A stretch of DNA of 64,000 bases from Echinococcus granulosus (taxonomy: Eukaryota; Platyhelminthes; Cestoda; Cyclophyllidea; Taeniidae), in NCBI RefSeq assembly GCF_000524195.1, contig NW_020170437.1, positions 71,525-135,524 of the forward strand. The letters run 5' to 3'. Under the pieces are notes generated by a model. That model searched no databases. It worked only from the letters and a program-made list of their open reading frames with translations, and was not told the DNA's origin. Every line of letters begins with the position of its first letter. Position 1 is the stretch's first letter. The position numbers and the translations under genes were made by a program. Positions 34,381-49,300 of the stretch are shown one piece after another.

Positions 34381-37300
34381 TTAACCGGAGCCGACTTGCA
34401 GAACGACCACCGTAGCGTGATCTAATTTGCCAGGCATTCTTTTCATCGAGTCCATGATCCAAGCTCGCCTGCGCTCCAACTCACACAACTCATCGTCCTT
34501 CTTAGCAGTTCCTACGCTTCCGCAACTACCACCGCTAGCTGCACTCCCTGGTTCGGTCTTCTCTTGCATCGAATTCTTCTTACGCATGTATCGCGAGAAC
34601 TGCGCCTTTAACTTGGTAGTTTCGGGTGCCTCGAGGAATTGGCGCTTCTGTGCTGTCACACGCTTGACGTGCCTCAGTAGGGCCTCCCCAAAGTCTGCTG
34701 CAGAAACTTCACCATTGCCGGTGTGCTCGAGCTCGTACCAAATGCGCGTGAGTTCCTTTGCCGCATACTGACGACGTTCCGGCCAGGTGAGCTCCAACTG
34801 GTCGGTGTAGTTGAGGCTGCGCGCACTCACCCCGTCGGGACTAGACAGAAGCGAATCGGGTTCTGGTGGTGTCAATGCCGGTGGTAGGGCCGATGGTGGG
34901 GGAGGCGGCGGTTTGGGCCACACCAGCAGCGCATAGGGCGTCGAGATAGGGGTCATTTTGGCCCAGTTATGGCACGCGTTTGGGTACACCTTAGAAAGAG
35001 TAGTACTGCCACTCTCAGCCTCGTTTTCGTCCACGTAGGTGATGTCTGGAGAACGTGGTATAGCGATGCGAAGGATCACTGGATCAAAGTTATCCGTCAG
35101 ACCATCAGTTCCGAAGATTATCACATCCCTTGGAGCGCAGTGCACTACTAAAAGTGCAATTAAATAGCATATTCGATTATGAGGCTCGAAATATAAAATA
35201 AGTGAAAACGTAATAACGTTCAAATTCGAATTTCTGGGTTGTGACAATGAGTCTTCGAAAATAATTGAATTCACAAAACACATAATGGGTCTTAAATTCC
35301 GTAAAATGCATTTTGTGTAAATGTCACCATTCATAAGACACTTTTACCTACGCAAAAAAATGGGTAAAAGTAACCAAAGTACATTACTTGCCGCAATCCC
35401 CTATCAACGATATTTGTCATTCGGCAAAGCCGGACCACAAAGATTTTCTCACAAATATTAGCCACAAAATACGTTACAAATTCCTGAAATCGTATCACAG
35501 AATAGCGCCATTTGCCAAAAAGGAATGAAATTTACCTGTTCCTCCAATATCAAAATGAATTAATAATTATATAGGCAAAAAGTGATCGGTTACGATCGCT
35601 CAGATCCGTTCACTAAAAGTAGAATATTTACAATGCCATTTTTTTGTCATGTACAATTTTAGGACAGCGCGGCTCATTAAATATGTCCGCCTCTGCATGA
35701 AGACCCTAACAAGCGACCTTAACGTACCCGCACACATCAGGTTCTGTAGTTCCGGCTCGCCACACTCGTAGACGGGACCAAGGGCACCACCAGCGTCACG
35801 GAAGTCTCTCTCCGGAAAACCCTCGGTCTCACAGTCCGTTTTGGCGTCTGTAGAGGACGAATGCGGGGGAACCCAGCCGGTAACCTCGACTGTGTCGGTG
35901 CCCTCACGCAGCAGGAAGGCTTGCGAATCTCCGACGGAGGCGACAATGAGGGCACTGCTGTAGCGCGACGTCTCGGGTTCCTCGATGCCCTCCTCCACAG
36001 AAGAAGATGTGGAGAGGCTCGACTGACCAGAGCGGTGGCGTCGGTGACGCTCGCTCAAGTGCACCGGCAGAAGCAGACCTACGCAGAGGGTCGTAAGGCC
36101 CCGCGTCTGCGCCGTAATATCGAGGTGAGCCTGACGGAAAGCCGCGAACAGAAGGCTAGCAGCGTCCTAAAACGAAGTGTCATTTACAAGGCTACAACTT
36201 CACGCTTTGGTTAGATTTTGAAGAGGACAGCTTCCTTGGCAATATGCACAACGTGAAATCTCGTTAGCTCTAAAGCAATAGAATTTGCAGTACGGTGCTA
36301 ATCCTCTGTTTCTGACAGTTAAACAACCAATAAGTTGTATTAAATGACATCATCTTATTTTCTACATACAGCTTAGCCGAAATTCCCCTCTTAGTTTATA
36401 TTCATTTACGCATTAAGCAGTAAGTTTTTCCAGCAGTATGTCTCAAAATCAGATAAAAAATATTCACCAAAATAGTGTAGAGTGGAAAAGTCTACAGCTT
36501 CAAATTAAAATTTAACAACAACCTAGCTTATTTTCTATTTTACGATTTAGCTTTATTGATGCACCTAATTAATTTGCAAAATTTTGTGATTTTCATAAAA
36601 CAGACCTAACGTAAGAAGAGCTACACTCATTTGTGCTCGGAATTAGTTGAATTTCCTGGACTTTTCCTTCAGCATCTTTTAAAAGTTAAGCAGGAGAATG
36701 AAAATGCAGAACTAGATTTCACTACAAATTTCAAAATAACCCAAGGAACTCTTCTTGAAATGAAGGTAGAGATCCATTGAGTCAGAGCCTAAATTGTTAG
36801 TGTTAAAGTAGTGTAATTTGTCGAATCACTTAATTAATTAAGTCTTTGCTATGCACAGAAAACTGAACAATGTAACTCGCAGCTAGAACTGCTTTGTTGG
36901 CGTGGTAAACTTTTTATTCCAAGAAAGAAAGTTGTTCCCTAAGGAGGTGCTTACAATTATACCATTGCAGCGCCGATGCATAAATCCCTTACCACGTCAA
37001 TTACTTCGAGACAATTACGCAATCCCCCGCCCTAGTCAGTTTGATCGAGGATCACTCATTTCGCACGACCCAAGTATTGCGACCGATGAAAAATGCGTTA
37101 TGTACACTGGCTCACTTCGGTATTTTCTGTCCTCAAGGGAAATGTAAAATAAACTAGGTACGAGTGAGAAGGCGACCGCCACTATCATTTGGCAGAGGTT
37201 ATTACTAAACGTAAAAAATGTGCTTTTGGTTAACTTAAACTTAAGGTATTCCACCACTAGTTCCTTTTTTACTTTAGTGATGCTCGAACGTATGGTATAA

Positions 37301-40300
37301 AGTGGACATGGAACCACTATGGGTTGAAATTAGTTCTGACACCAGGAAGCAATGAAGTGTTGCACAAGAAGCGAGGTGAACACAGAAAAGCATTCAATTC
37401 CTAAAAGTGAATTAATTTGTGGTAGTACCACTTACAAATAAATGCATCTGTGGCGGACCTAGTTGTAAGCATTCAGCACCATACCACTAAAGTACGGTGT
37501 TATCAGCGAAAATGTGCATTAAATGTGTCTTTTTGACAAACTCTACCTCCACTCAAATGATTAATACCATGACTTGGCATTAGACTTTTCAGTTACCATT
37601 GTTCTTCGCCAAGACTTACGAACACATTAAAAATGGCATGATGAAAGAATTTGAAATGATACTAGTACATTCAAGGTTATCTAACAATAGTGCAAAGTGT
37701 TCGAACCCCCTTACCATAAGTAGACTTGCGCGTAACACGCTCAATAAATAATTCAACAATATGCTTACCACTGGTTCATGCAGTTTAGGTTTCTTAATTT
37801 CAATGTCGGAGAGGTTTATGATCAGTTGAGGAAGGCAAAACTAAGTTTTTAACGCCATTGCAGCAAAACATGACGAAATATTGGGACACGAGTTTTGAAG
37901 TTATGGGCGCTGGAAGCAAAAAATGTGATGCTTGCTGAATTTTAAGAGATCTCACCAACAGCCTACATTTGTAACTACAGATTGTACTAATAATTTTTCT
38001 TACAAACAGGCAATTTGTGCATTACCCTCATTCACAATTACATTTTCTCGATCCTTCGAAAGTCGCTAATACCACTGTTCCTTTTTTTGTAAATTATTTA
38101 TTAAGTGCATGGGGCAAAGTAACAGAAATCACGGCTCATTTTACGAGTCTCCTTCCACGAAAAATGGAATCAACTACTTTTTAACACAATACCACGGAGC
38201 TAAAATTTTACTGCTTAGTCAGATGAAGCGTTGATGAAAATTTCAAGCTGGTTTTTCAAATTTCTTATGCGGCAAGCTCAAGCGTAACTCGACTAAGTTG
38301 GCAGTAAGCACAAACCCATCCAAATACTTTTTTTTAAAAATCCCCCACAGATTTCAGCAAGAATATATGGTTAGTGTGCTTTTTCTGGTTTGCAAAAAAA
38401 TACTTAAATTTATGTGCTTATTTATGCAAAAAGGCGGTCTTTATCAGGCAAACATAAGATTAACCGTTGATGGGAGCTTTCCTAGTGTGCCGGTGTCATT
38501 AGTCGCACATGTGTTGCACCCATAGAGATAGTGATGAAAGGCGATAAATAGCTATTGCGAAGAAGTCTTATTTAAACGAAATGGCCAAACATATAAGTTG
38601 TCGAATGAAACGTCATAACAAAATTCTATCAGAATAATAGCAGTTGAATAGCGTCTCCCTGTAACAGATTGCTTGCTGCTTCAAAAATGTGGATTCCAAA
38701 CAATCATGGTTTGTCAGATATCACATGAATAAACGGTTTTTGAAAACTCATTCGTAAGCTTGTAGGGTTATGGAGATTGCTAGCATAATTCAAGTTAAAC
38801 GGATACGGATTTAATAAAATTTGCACACATTTTAAATTCACTGATGTGGCGCATATGGAGTAAGAGTAGCCTAAGAGATAACTTCATCAGACTAACCTTA
38901 AATTCGCAATAGCTTATGACAAATACGAAGTCTTACTCCCGAACTGCCACAGCTACGCGGACGGCTCAAGTAGTGTGGCTTTCTTTTTTGCTTCTATCAA
39001 TGGAGGAGGGCACGTGCTATCAGCCCCAGTGCAACACAGCCATTAAGTGTTCCAAAATTTGGCGCAACGAAGACCATTAAAAATTGCACGCAGTGTTCTA
39101 GTCTTCGAAGGGCCAGACATTCTCAATAGGCAAAGGTATTTTAGCTTGGCTTTATTATACGGGAAGGTCAAAAATCTTGCACTTTCTACTTCATCCTAAA
39201 TGCCAACCAGGAATGACTCATTCGAGTCTCTAATTTACCGACCCAGGCTACGCAGCACCTCCTTGGAGTTGGGCAATTTCCTTATCGCCCACAATAGCCG
39301 CCAATAGCAGCATTTGTAGCAAGTCAACAGTTAGGAAGGTGTATTAAGAAACAGTAATTGTTTGCTATGGTAAATTTTGCTCTGAAAATACAGCTCGGAC
39401 GCTCAAATAAAGGGATATTCAGATTGTGCACACAGGGATTATAAAATACTAACAAAAACAACTGGCCCAGCTGCGTTCTCAAGTCTCAAAACGAGTGCAA
39501 AGGCAGGTTTGTAAAAAGGTGTTTCAGCAGAAAATGATTCACCGTGTAGTGTATTTGGGGAAAATTAGTTAATTCCGCATCAGTAATCGAGGTAGGATTC
39601 TAAGTAAAGCTAAAAAAATGAGAAGATCATAGCGACAACAACAAAATCACTCACCAAGCCAATGGGCTTTTGGATGTGATGAATAGCCATTGTTTTATCT
39701 GTTGTGTTGCTTCAAAACACCTCATAAATTATTGAAAGAAGATTAGACCAAGACTGGTCTTGTTAATAATACCATCAGAGTAATGCGTGCGAAATGAGCG
39801 AAGCATACTGAAGTGAGAAAGGGGAGGATTGAAGCCTACCCGAGTGTTGTGGATTTTGAGGGCTTGGGGTCCACCAAGGAGGAGGTTGGTTTCGAGGTGC
39901 TCGTAGACGGCATTAATGGCGCAGCGAGAAGCGCGCATCGCTGCTTCCCCCCAATTCACACCGTCGGCGACGGCGAGGAAGGCGCTGTTTGGTCGCACCT
40001 TCACCACAAATGCGTCAGCGATCGGGTCACCTGTGATGCGGGCTGGCAAATTAGGATACGAAACAACACCGCCCTCCCCTTAACAACAGTCACTATATAG
40101 GACTAAGGTAGTAGCTTTCAACTACACGCCTAGCTGTCTGCCCCATGAGGTCATGGGAGTCGCCAGAGGTAATATAAACTCCGTGCCAATATAACAAACG
40201 ATAATAGCTACTTTTCCTGACTTAAAGACACCATGTAAGTACAGGGAAACATAGGTAATGGTACTGAACCTATCGACGTCTCGAAGGGTTATGGAAATAA

Positions 40301-43300
40301 AGAAATGAGAATGTCAAAATTCAAAAATAAACAATTGGAAAAGTAGCTCAGAGGGTTAAACTCATCCAGCCGACGACGCAGTGTCAACACGAATGGAAGT
40401 AACTTTAGCTACTGTTATAAACCTTTGTTACTTGCGTGAGAACCCGAATTTTCACTAAGACACAAAGAAGTGTCTAGTGGAGTCCGTTGCATATCCATAA
40501 AAATTTCTCATCTTTTAACTTAATTTATGGTTGCTTTACCAGGAGAACATCTTTGAGGGAATTACTTAAGGGAAGCGCACAGCGTCAAATAAAATATTCG
40601 TTGGGTAAAATATAGGAAACCCGAATGAATGCTGTTGCTGTTCGTGCTTCCATCTGGCGGCATGACCTTCCAACCATGTTCATGACCTCCCAGCCCCTTT
40701 ATAGTTGAATAAATTTTTTATCCATAGTGATATGGCTTATTACCAGTATAGAAAAAGGCTCAGAACGCTACCGCTATTCTAAATGCGATCTCAATCTGTC
40801 GGTGGATGAAGATTTTGATAGTAAATTCACCTAATCTTGCTCAAAACCAGTTGCATTACCCCCTAAAAAAAGAATTGGCAGCAACGGTCATGACGCGATC
40901 AGATACTACCTCATTAGATTTTAGGATCCTAAGTCAGTTGGTCCATACAGTCTCAAAAGAGGGATGAAATTAATATCTTGTTGTGAGGTTTGCATATTCA
41001 AAAGCACTAAAACTTCAATTGACTCTCTAATCCAAGCACAAACTTGGCAAATTAAATAGCGCAAAAAGGCTTTAAAAGTCCAGAAAATGCTGTTTCCAAT
41101 GTCTCTATTGCGTTAGTTAAAAATAGCAGGTAGAAATTGTCAGTTTCAGGACTAGATACATGTTCCGGCGTGACCTACGTGCCGCGAAAAATTAATTGTT
41201 TGCGACGTACTTTTAACAAAACATTAACGGATTTTGCATGCATGTGTCGCAACCAACGAAGGCGGCACTCGCGACTGTGTGAGATGCACGTCTTTTACTG
41301 GGGAAAAAACTTGATAATTTTCATTTACATAGGTTAATTCGACTAAGTCATATTACAGAAATACCTTCTTCTAGTAGAAATAATGACCTTTTTCATAAAC
41401 ACAACAAATCTGATGTCACGCAGTAAATTGAAGATAAGGATATGGTAGTCGTGACCAGTATTTGCGTTAATATTTGCATTGAGCAATAAGATTTTAATTG
41501 CATAAAATGCTGGAAAATCAGCGCAAATTTAATGGACGTTATCACATATACGTAGGCACAGTATTCTTCCTAAGTGGGTTCACGGAGTATGTGTAATTCA
41601 TACCTCGGAGATAAACACAATTTCACAGTTACCATCGATGACTGTTTCCAAGACTTGCCAACTCTTCATGAATTCCTCCAAGACGGTGTATTCGTAAAAT
41701 TTTCCTATGAGGGTGTAAAAGCCCTTTTGCCTACTAATCTCAAAGGAGGGATGTTTTGTGGCCATAGATTAAGAAAGTGCGGTAGAGCCAAAACAAGCCA
41801 AATCCACATTCACAGCAATCACTAAACGAATGCATTTAGATTGAGGGGACTGTCCAAAGTTGTTAGAAATTACTCAATACACCTCAACATTAAATCTTCG
41901 CCAAGCAATAACAAAATAATAGGCATCCGAACTTAAAAACCTTCTTTTACACTGCCAAAGTTGGATGGCATTAATAGTGCTCCTGAATTCTTTTTCCACA
42001 GAAAACAATAGCACAAAAAAGACATAATATCAACAATGAGACAATCGTTCTCGGTCAGTAAATCACCTTCAAATTGAAGTGTGGAAAATGTTAAAATCTA
42101 AACTGATAGTCAAACAGGTAAAGAATAAGGGTTGCAGTCGAGAGCGACGGTAGCCTTCATAGAGTAATGATGCGTCAAAAATAAAAAACGGAAGTTTCAG
42201 CCGTTTTCCGCGCTCGCCTGGATGGGGGAGGAAACCAATGTCTGGAGGTTGCGACACAGGAGAGTTTAAGAGATTTAACAGACCAGAGAAGAAGCGAGAT
42301 TCACGACAATCACTTCTCAATAAGGACCTTGATTTTTTTACACAAAAAATGGAAGTCATCTTATGGAATTCATTTCTTGGCTTAGGGAAAGCTGTCTAAG
42401 TGGTGCGCCATATGCTCTGAACAGCAAAAGTCATTATGGGATATGAAGCCTTTAATAGTTTGCTTCTGAAAGGTAAGAGGAAATTCTACGGCCATTAAAA
42501 AGCAATGGGATGAGTTCCGGAAAATGATAACAAAAGAACTGGTAAGAAAACGTTTTTAGGTCGCTATTATTTTCAAAACAAAGTAAACGTTGAAAAAGCA
42601 ATAAATATTGTGAGAAATGCTGATATTGAGGAATCCCCAAAAATATACCGTTTTGCTGCATTGTAAAGAATAAAGAGTGGTGGACACAAAACATTGCCTT
42701 CAATTTTACCTTAAGAATATATTGGTGATAGTTTTGAACGCATATTTACACACATAATTCCCTCAAAACATGATTTGTACGAATTTTAGGGGCGCTTAAG
42801 GGAATTGTCCTTCTGATCCTACTTAAAAATCTTATTTGTTCAGCCCAAACACAGAGCAGTCATAAAAAAGAAATTCCTAACATTTTCAAAGTACCAGCAA
42901 CATCCCGGATATGCACGTGTGCTCAAGCGTGGCAAGCCAGACCTAAGGACAGCAGGAGGAGAAATTATTCATCTGCAGAACCACCTTTGAATGGCTAATT
43001 GAGAGTTCTGCTCGTTCGTGTGCACTAACCCGAGCGACCCCAGCGCGCCCACGACGCGTTGATGTGCTGAATGATAGTGAGGACGCTGGAAACTCCGTCA
43101 GATGCTTTAAGAGGTGCCGATGCCGTGGCACTATTAAGTACTCCAATCGAATAACAAAATTTTCCAAACAACCAGCAGTTAACAAATTTCTTTGTATGTC
43201 TTGCTAAAAAGAGACCAAATAAGCCAAAAATTGTTTATATAACTTTAATTTGTCTTTAAACTAAACCGTCCTTATGGCAGTTCTGTGCGAAGCACATTTC

Positions 43301-46300
43301 TTGGACTATATTAATAATCAAACAATTAAAAAAAGTAAAGGAATAGAACGAAGGTGACGCAGTTTTGTCCCATTTTTTACTCAACTTTGTATCATAGCTC
43401 TTCGCATTTCGCCTACGTTTACAGACTGTGATAGACAGAATCTGTCAAACGGCAATTCCATCAGGGCCCTACTTCAACCAATCCTGATGCACACCACACC
43501 ACTGACACTGAATGGTTCGGTACAATTAAATTCAGTAGGATTTTGCTTTATGTCATCTCCCATAATGTTATAGGTAATAAAAAATGGAGGACTTTGCTAG
43601 ATATTTTAAGGAAACCCCTAGCAAGGAGTGAATCAAAAAGTGGTTATAGCTACTGAAGTAGCTAAACAAAACAACAAGCCAAAGTGTCGATTTGCATGAG
43701 TTTAATATCAATCAGTCTGCAGATGAAAGGTATCACAGCACCATGCCTCATGTGAGATGGGAGGAGAGAGAAATACTTTGCCTTCGCTAGTCAGCCTTCA
43801 TTGCATTAGGCTCGATTGGAAAGCGAAACGTTGTAAAAACGGCAGTTCCAGTTTAGGCTTAGGCTTCTAAAAGAGGGCTTTCCTACTCAAAGATTTAGCC
43901 AATTAATAAGCACCAGAGGAGGTTAATCGGTTGTGCAAAGAATAGGATGGCAGAATACCCTCAGAAACACAAGTTCATTTTTCGATTGAGTTGCCTCTTG
44001 GTTCAAATTCAAGACTTTAAATCCGGAAGTTCATTTCGTAGCAAAAGCCTAATCACTCAGTTCTTATGACACTGTATTTTATTTTTCAATTTTATGGTAA
44101 TGTACTTTCGTTGATTTACTAAAGTTCTTAAGAGCAGGCCTCCATTTCAGCCATCGTGTGATAAATACCTGGGTGTTTTCTTCTTCAACAACTGAGTGCT
44201 AGTTTGTTATTTCTGCACAGGAATCTGCTCAAGTTAGGAAGTCATCTGAGTGAATGTGAAAGCTCTCTTTGAAAGTACATTTTCTGGCGTGTGAAACGTT
44301 GGCCCGGCTTAATTGCCAGCGCGGTTGAGTAGGTGTGTGCATAATTTGTAACCGAGCTCCAACTCCTTGACGACATCGCCCATCAATGGCTGAGTCACGA
44401 CCCCCCAACAGTGACTGGAGTGTGCGGATATAGCTGGCCATGAAACAGTAAAGGAGCAATCACCCATAATGGAAAGCTGGCACACCCACACAGGTACCGT
44501 AGTCGACGCATTCCTGTACCAACGGTAGCAGCATCGGCACGTCAACAACAAATTTCCGATGTATATGATGTTTTGAGATAATGAGAATCAGTAACCAGGT
44601 GTTATTTACTCCTGTGCATTTATTCATTTCCGTCATCCAAGTATGCGTGATGATTGGTAAAATCGTCCCCAAACACAGCATAAACTCTGTTTAGAGTTTT
44701 CATAAAACGTTGATATCTAAATAGAAGTAACCTTGAAATGCAAAGAATGCTTTTGAATTCAAACGCAGGTAAGATAACAATTTGGCTATTTTTGAAGCAT
44801 TTAGCTATAGTAGAGTACAACTAGACAAGCAGAAAGGCGTGGCGAAATCTCATCACATGTCCAGGCCAGATATTTTTTTTGACAGAAGCGAAAAAGGAAT
44901 GGAGTGAACGAAGAATGCAAAACGCGAATGCTTCTGCGGCTTGTTTATTACTACGCCTGGGTTAAAAATCGACTTTTTACTCCACTAGGCTGCAATTTTC
45001 GAGCCACTTCGTGCATGCCATTCATTTTAGCTACAAGCTACAGTTCACAAACTCCAAATGAACGGATGAATTGAAATGACAAACGCATTAAAATACCGGT
45101 CTTACCGGATGTTCGACCAGTTACTGGATTCGTATCGTATAGCGAGACCGACTTTCCAAATGCCCTAGTATGCAGGATTTCTTTCCAGTTGTCAACAAAA
45201 ACTAAAATATGAAGTAAATTTGCATAAGGTTGTTTCTTTTTGAATTACAAGGCATCATTTCAATTTAATCATATAAATTCCCCTTTCTGAATTTTTAGTG
45301 ATATTCACCCAAGCCTGAGACGATACGCTGAAGTTTCTTCCCTGACCTCGGTGGAGCCCTACTATAAAGTAAAAGCGTAAAACATTACTTTAACTTTAAT
45401 TTGCCTCCGCTATTGCTATAGTCGAGCATAAGACTAACCACTATCTAGTTTTGGCAGCGCAACCAAATCAGAAGGAAGTATGAATGCTGATCGAATGGCC
45501 AGGGAGTTTTACAAAGGAGGAGAAGGCTGGAGTTAAATCTCGATCGCTGAGAAGATTTAGAAAATCAGGATGTAAAATATGCGTTTATGCAAATGTGCTT
45601 TGCGATGGTTAGGAAATTTCGTAAATCTAAAGTCCTCTTAAAATGGGCGCGTTTGTTTATTCATATCCACTCCCTGCGAGCAATTAGAGCAAGGGGATGG
45701 TGGAACAGACAGAACAGCTGCATAATGTTACACACACAGTCGGACCTCCTCCTTCAAAAGTACTGCACTGACGCACATTGAATCTACGGTAACATCCCAC
45801 TCATACATGACGCGAATCGCTCTAGTCACAAGCAAGGCTCACCTAATAATTCCGCTCATTAAAAAAACTGCACATTCGCACAGAATGCTTAAATAATTTC
45901 ATGAGATGTTTATTGTGCAGCTTAAAGGGCATCTGAATGCTAGGGCGAATAAATAAGCGCGCCACTGTGCATTCGTCCTGGAAGCCAGTTAATCGAAGGT
46001 TCAGTCGGTGATGTACAATGAAACGAATTTACCTTTGACCCTGCGCAATCGACAAATATTTTGTCATGCTAAAAAGTTGGTTTCCCAAGATCGCAAGGGG
46101 AATATAACTGTACCCTAGTCAGGAATGCACGATCATTATTCTGCTTTCACAAGAGATTCAAATGATATTGTCTGTTTGTGCTATTGTAATAACTGGCGAG
46201 TAAAAAACCTACAATTTCCTGATTTGAAGAACTGCAAATTGTTGCCATAGCTTCACAAAGAAATTAAAGTGGTGCAGACTTTGTACAGAGCTAAATGCAG

Positions 46301-49300
46301 TACAACACCATCGAAGGCTAACTTCGCTCTTTCGTCAGTGCAATCGGCCATGGTGCGTGTATCAGGAGACCCGTACGAGGATTGTTTTAACCTTTTTACG
46401 GTAGCAGCTGGACTATAGCAAACACCTTTCTTATATTTTTATGACAGCATTTTCGCTATCTATTCGTAGCGTGTAGCACATCAAGCTCTCTGAAGTAGCA
46501 AATTATGAGTAGTCATTGCCCAACTTGCCTTATAGCTTTAAATTTGAGTTCTTTTAACAGGACAAAACATTGTGGCTTAAATATACGCGTCTAGTGAATC
46601 CAAGAAAAAAGCAATTACCGTAGATATGAAACTCTGTGTAGCCTTGAACATTTTGAGGATATGCACAAAAGAACTAGGTGGTCAGATGCATGAAGAGAGC
46701 TTCAATACGAGATTAGGAACACCTTGGAACCAAAGAGTTATTTCATCTTCAACATAAGCTAACAAGATAAGACTAAAGTAAATAACACTGGGTGATTTTG
46801 GAGTGTGAATCGAAACGTCTTATGGTTTAGTTTTTGAAATGCTGCTCACTCAATGGAAAATGCACAAACTAAGCTGCGCTGGAACATAATACTGTAAATG
46901 CGGGGACAATATAAGGTGACAGTTAAATGAGCACGTACTGCGCTAGGAGTTTTAAGTTTACTAAAAATTATTATGAAATTACAAGAGTTCGGTTATTTTG
47001 AATGGAGAGCGAACACAAATAATGTCAGTAAACATTCACACAGAGATTACGCATTCCACTTAATATCTTCGCTAACAAGGAATGTACTTACAAGCACGAA
47101 TAAGAATTGAAGAGGGTTAACTCCCTACTGTACAGAGTAGTGGTATTCATCGCTTCAATAAAGCATTCAAAGAGAAACAACAGGCTTGTGAACCACTTTG
47201 GTAAAGGTTACAAGTATTCGGATGGTCTGCCTCGTTGGGTTTTCACATTGTGCAATTGGCCGCAGGATGAAAATTGAAGGAGATCGACCCAACTCTTTTA
47301 GTAATTCCTAGTTTTAAATTAGCTTACATCAATAAATAGCGCTGGGGAGGACACATCACATATTTTATACTTTAGTTTGTCAACAATCCAAAAAATAACA
47401 AATCTTGTGAACACTACCCGTGGTATTTCCTAAATTCGCATCATGTAGGAACTTTTGAATGAAGTCTTTTGAGCATCCTATTCGGATGTCAATTAAAAAG
47501 AACTGAGGCAACCCTTATTTCCAACCGTAATTTACGAAGGATTTTCGAATGCCAAAAGGTAACCATGTGATGTGCTTGTACAAAACCTCTTATACTTGAG
47601 AAATTCACCGGTTATCTTTGGAAGGGAAAGCAGACACTCCTCCTCAGGCAACTAGATTGTTAAGGCTTTGGATTTTACAGGTATAGAAATCTAACAACCA
47701 CTGTGCATGCGACTTTTTTTGTGTGTATTTCATAAAGGAGAATAAAAGCACCACAACCTTTGGTTTTAACAGAAACCAAGCATTCGCTTTCGCAAAAGTT
47801 TTGTGTTCGCTTTTTTCCACCCAGCAGTTAAGCTGTTACGCCGTTGCAAAGTATTGCGGTTTGTCCAACTGCCTCTCCTCCCCCATTATGCCCACGTCAT
47901 AAAACAAACTGCGTGCATTCCTCATAAGGTTAAGTGTGCGCTTTGGCTCCTCAAACGCCGAAGATATGAAAAATGCAATAAACTTAAGTTGTTTCCACTT
48001 AGCCACCAAAAAACAGGTGGGCAATAAAATTTAACCCTTAGTTTTAACGTTCATTTTACAGGCCTGCAAGCAGCAAGTCTTGCGCAGCGGAGTTATAACA
48101 AAAATGAGATGGATTAACGCATTGAAAGCAACAAGCCCATATTCTCTATGTACTCCTATAAGTTCTACGCCAGGGAAAAAGTTGTCATCATCTATACCCG
48201 TTGAGAGAATTGCTCCTAAATACTGACTGCTTTGTTGACAGGCAAATCACAAAACCCGCTTTTTAGTCAAACATTTAAATAACGACTTTGGTAGGTTTAC
48301 TCCATATCACTATTCGCTCGCATCAACGTCCACAAATAAGTAAAAGTACTTGAAATCAATGCGGTGGACACCCGAAAATGGAAGGGTGGATTGTGGATGA
48401 GGATGACGCGCGCCTCGCGTGGTTACCTTGCGGCCACGAAAGGCGTAGACATTCGCAGGCCAACCATTTACTCCTAATGGACAAAAAGGCGACATTTGCC
48501 TTTCCTTCTCACAGATACCGGCCTACTCAGAGCAAAATTCCTGTGCTACTACCATGAATGACACATTTCAGAGAGTGAAAAATTTGAGGTCACATTACAA
48601 CTTAGAACATTTATCATTTCAGAAATTATAATGTAATGTTCCAGCACATCAATAAGTGCTATCGCAAAGGTGGTTAAGTTTCACCATAAGGGGGTATTGA
48701 TGATATTAAAACGAAACTTGTATGGATACTCTTAGAAAAGTGTAAGACAAACTTTCTTTTACGAGTTTAAAAATAGCCATGGCTTTCGGTACTTCAATTT
48801 TCTCAGCTCAAACATGAAACCATTTAATCCGAGCTCAGAATATGTCCAATCATAAGTACGTTTCATATACCATCTCTTTGACAGAAAATTCCACTCAAAT
48901 CTCAATAAGTATTTGAGGTTATTATCAAACAGATGATAATTATGTTGGAGATCCCAAGAAAATACAAGCGAAAACATTTGTTTAGCCAATGGGCAAACAC
49001 CAATTTATAAATGCTTGGGAAAATAAATAAGAATTACTTTTGATCCAAACATTATATCGATGCTTCCTTTAAGCATGTTAAAATCAGAATAGCTTAAGTG
49101 AAACTGATTTAAACCGCATTTGAGACACCATTATTGAACCAAATGTCAGATTTAAGGGCGCATTTGCAAAATACTTTCTTTCAAATGCAATGGAAAGTTG
49201 TTAAAGACTGGAGGTATTTGTTACTACCTACTAACCTCTGAATATTACAATATATAAGTCCCCATTTTAGATTCCGGAGACTAATAAAGCTTGTGCAGGA

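Noticed and set aside
34427..34771. 114-codon plus-strand ORF
   Set aside because: Antisense shadow of the last PP2C-like exon.
35861..36214. 117-codon plus-strand ORF
   Set aside because: Antisense shadow of the fourth PP2C-like exon.
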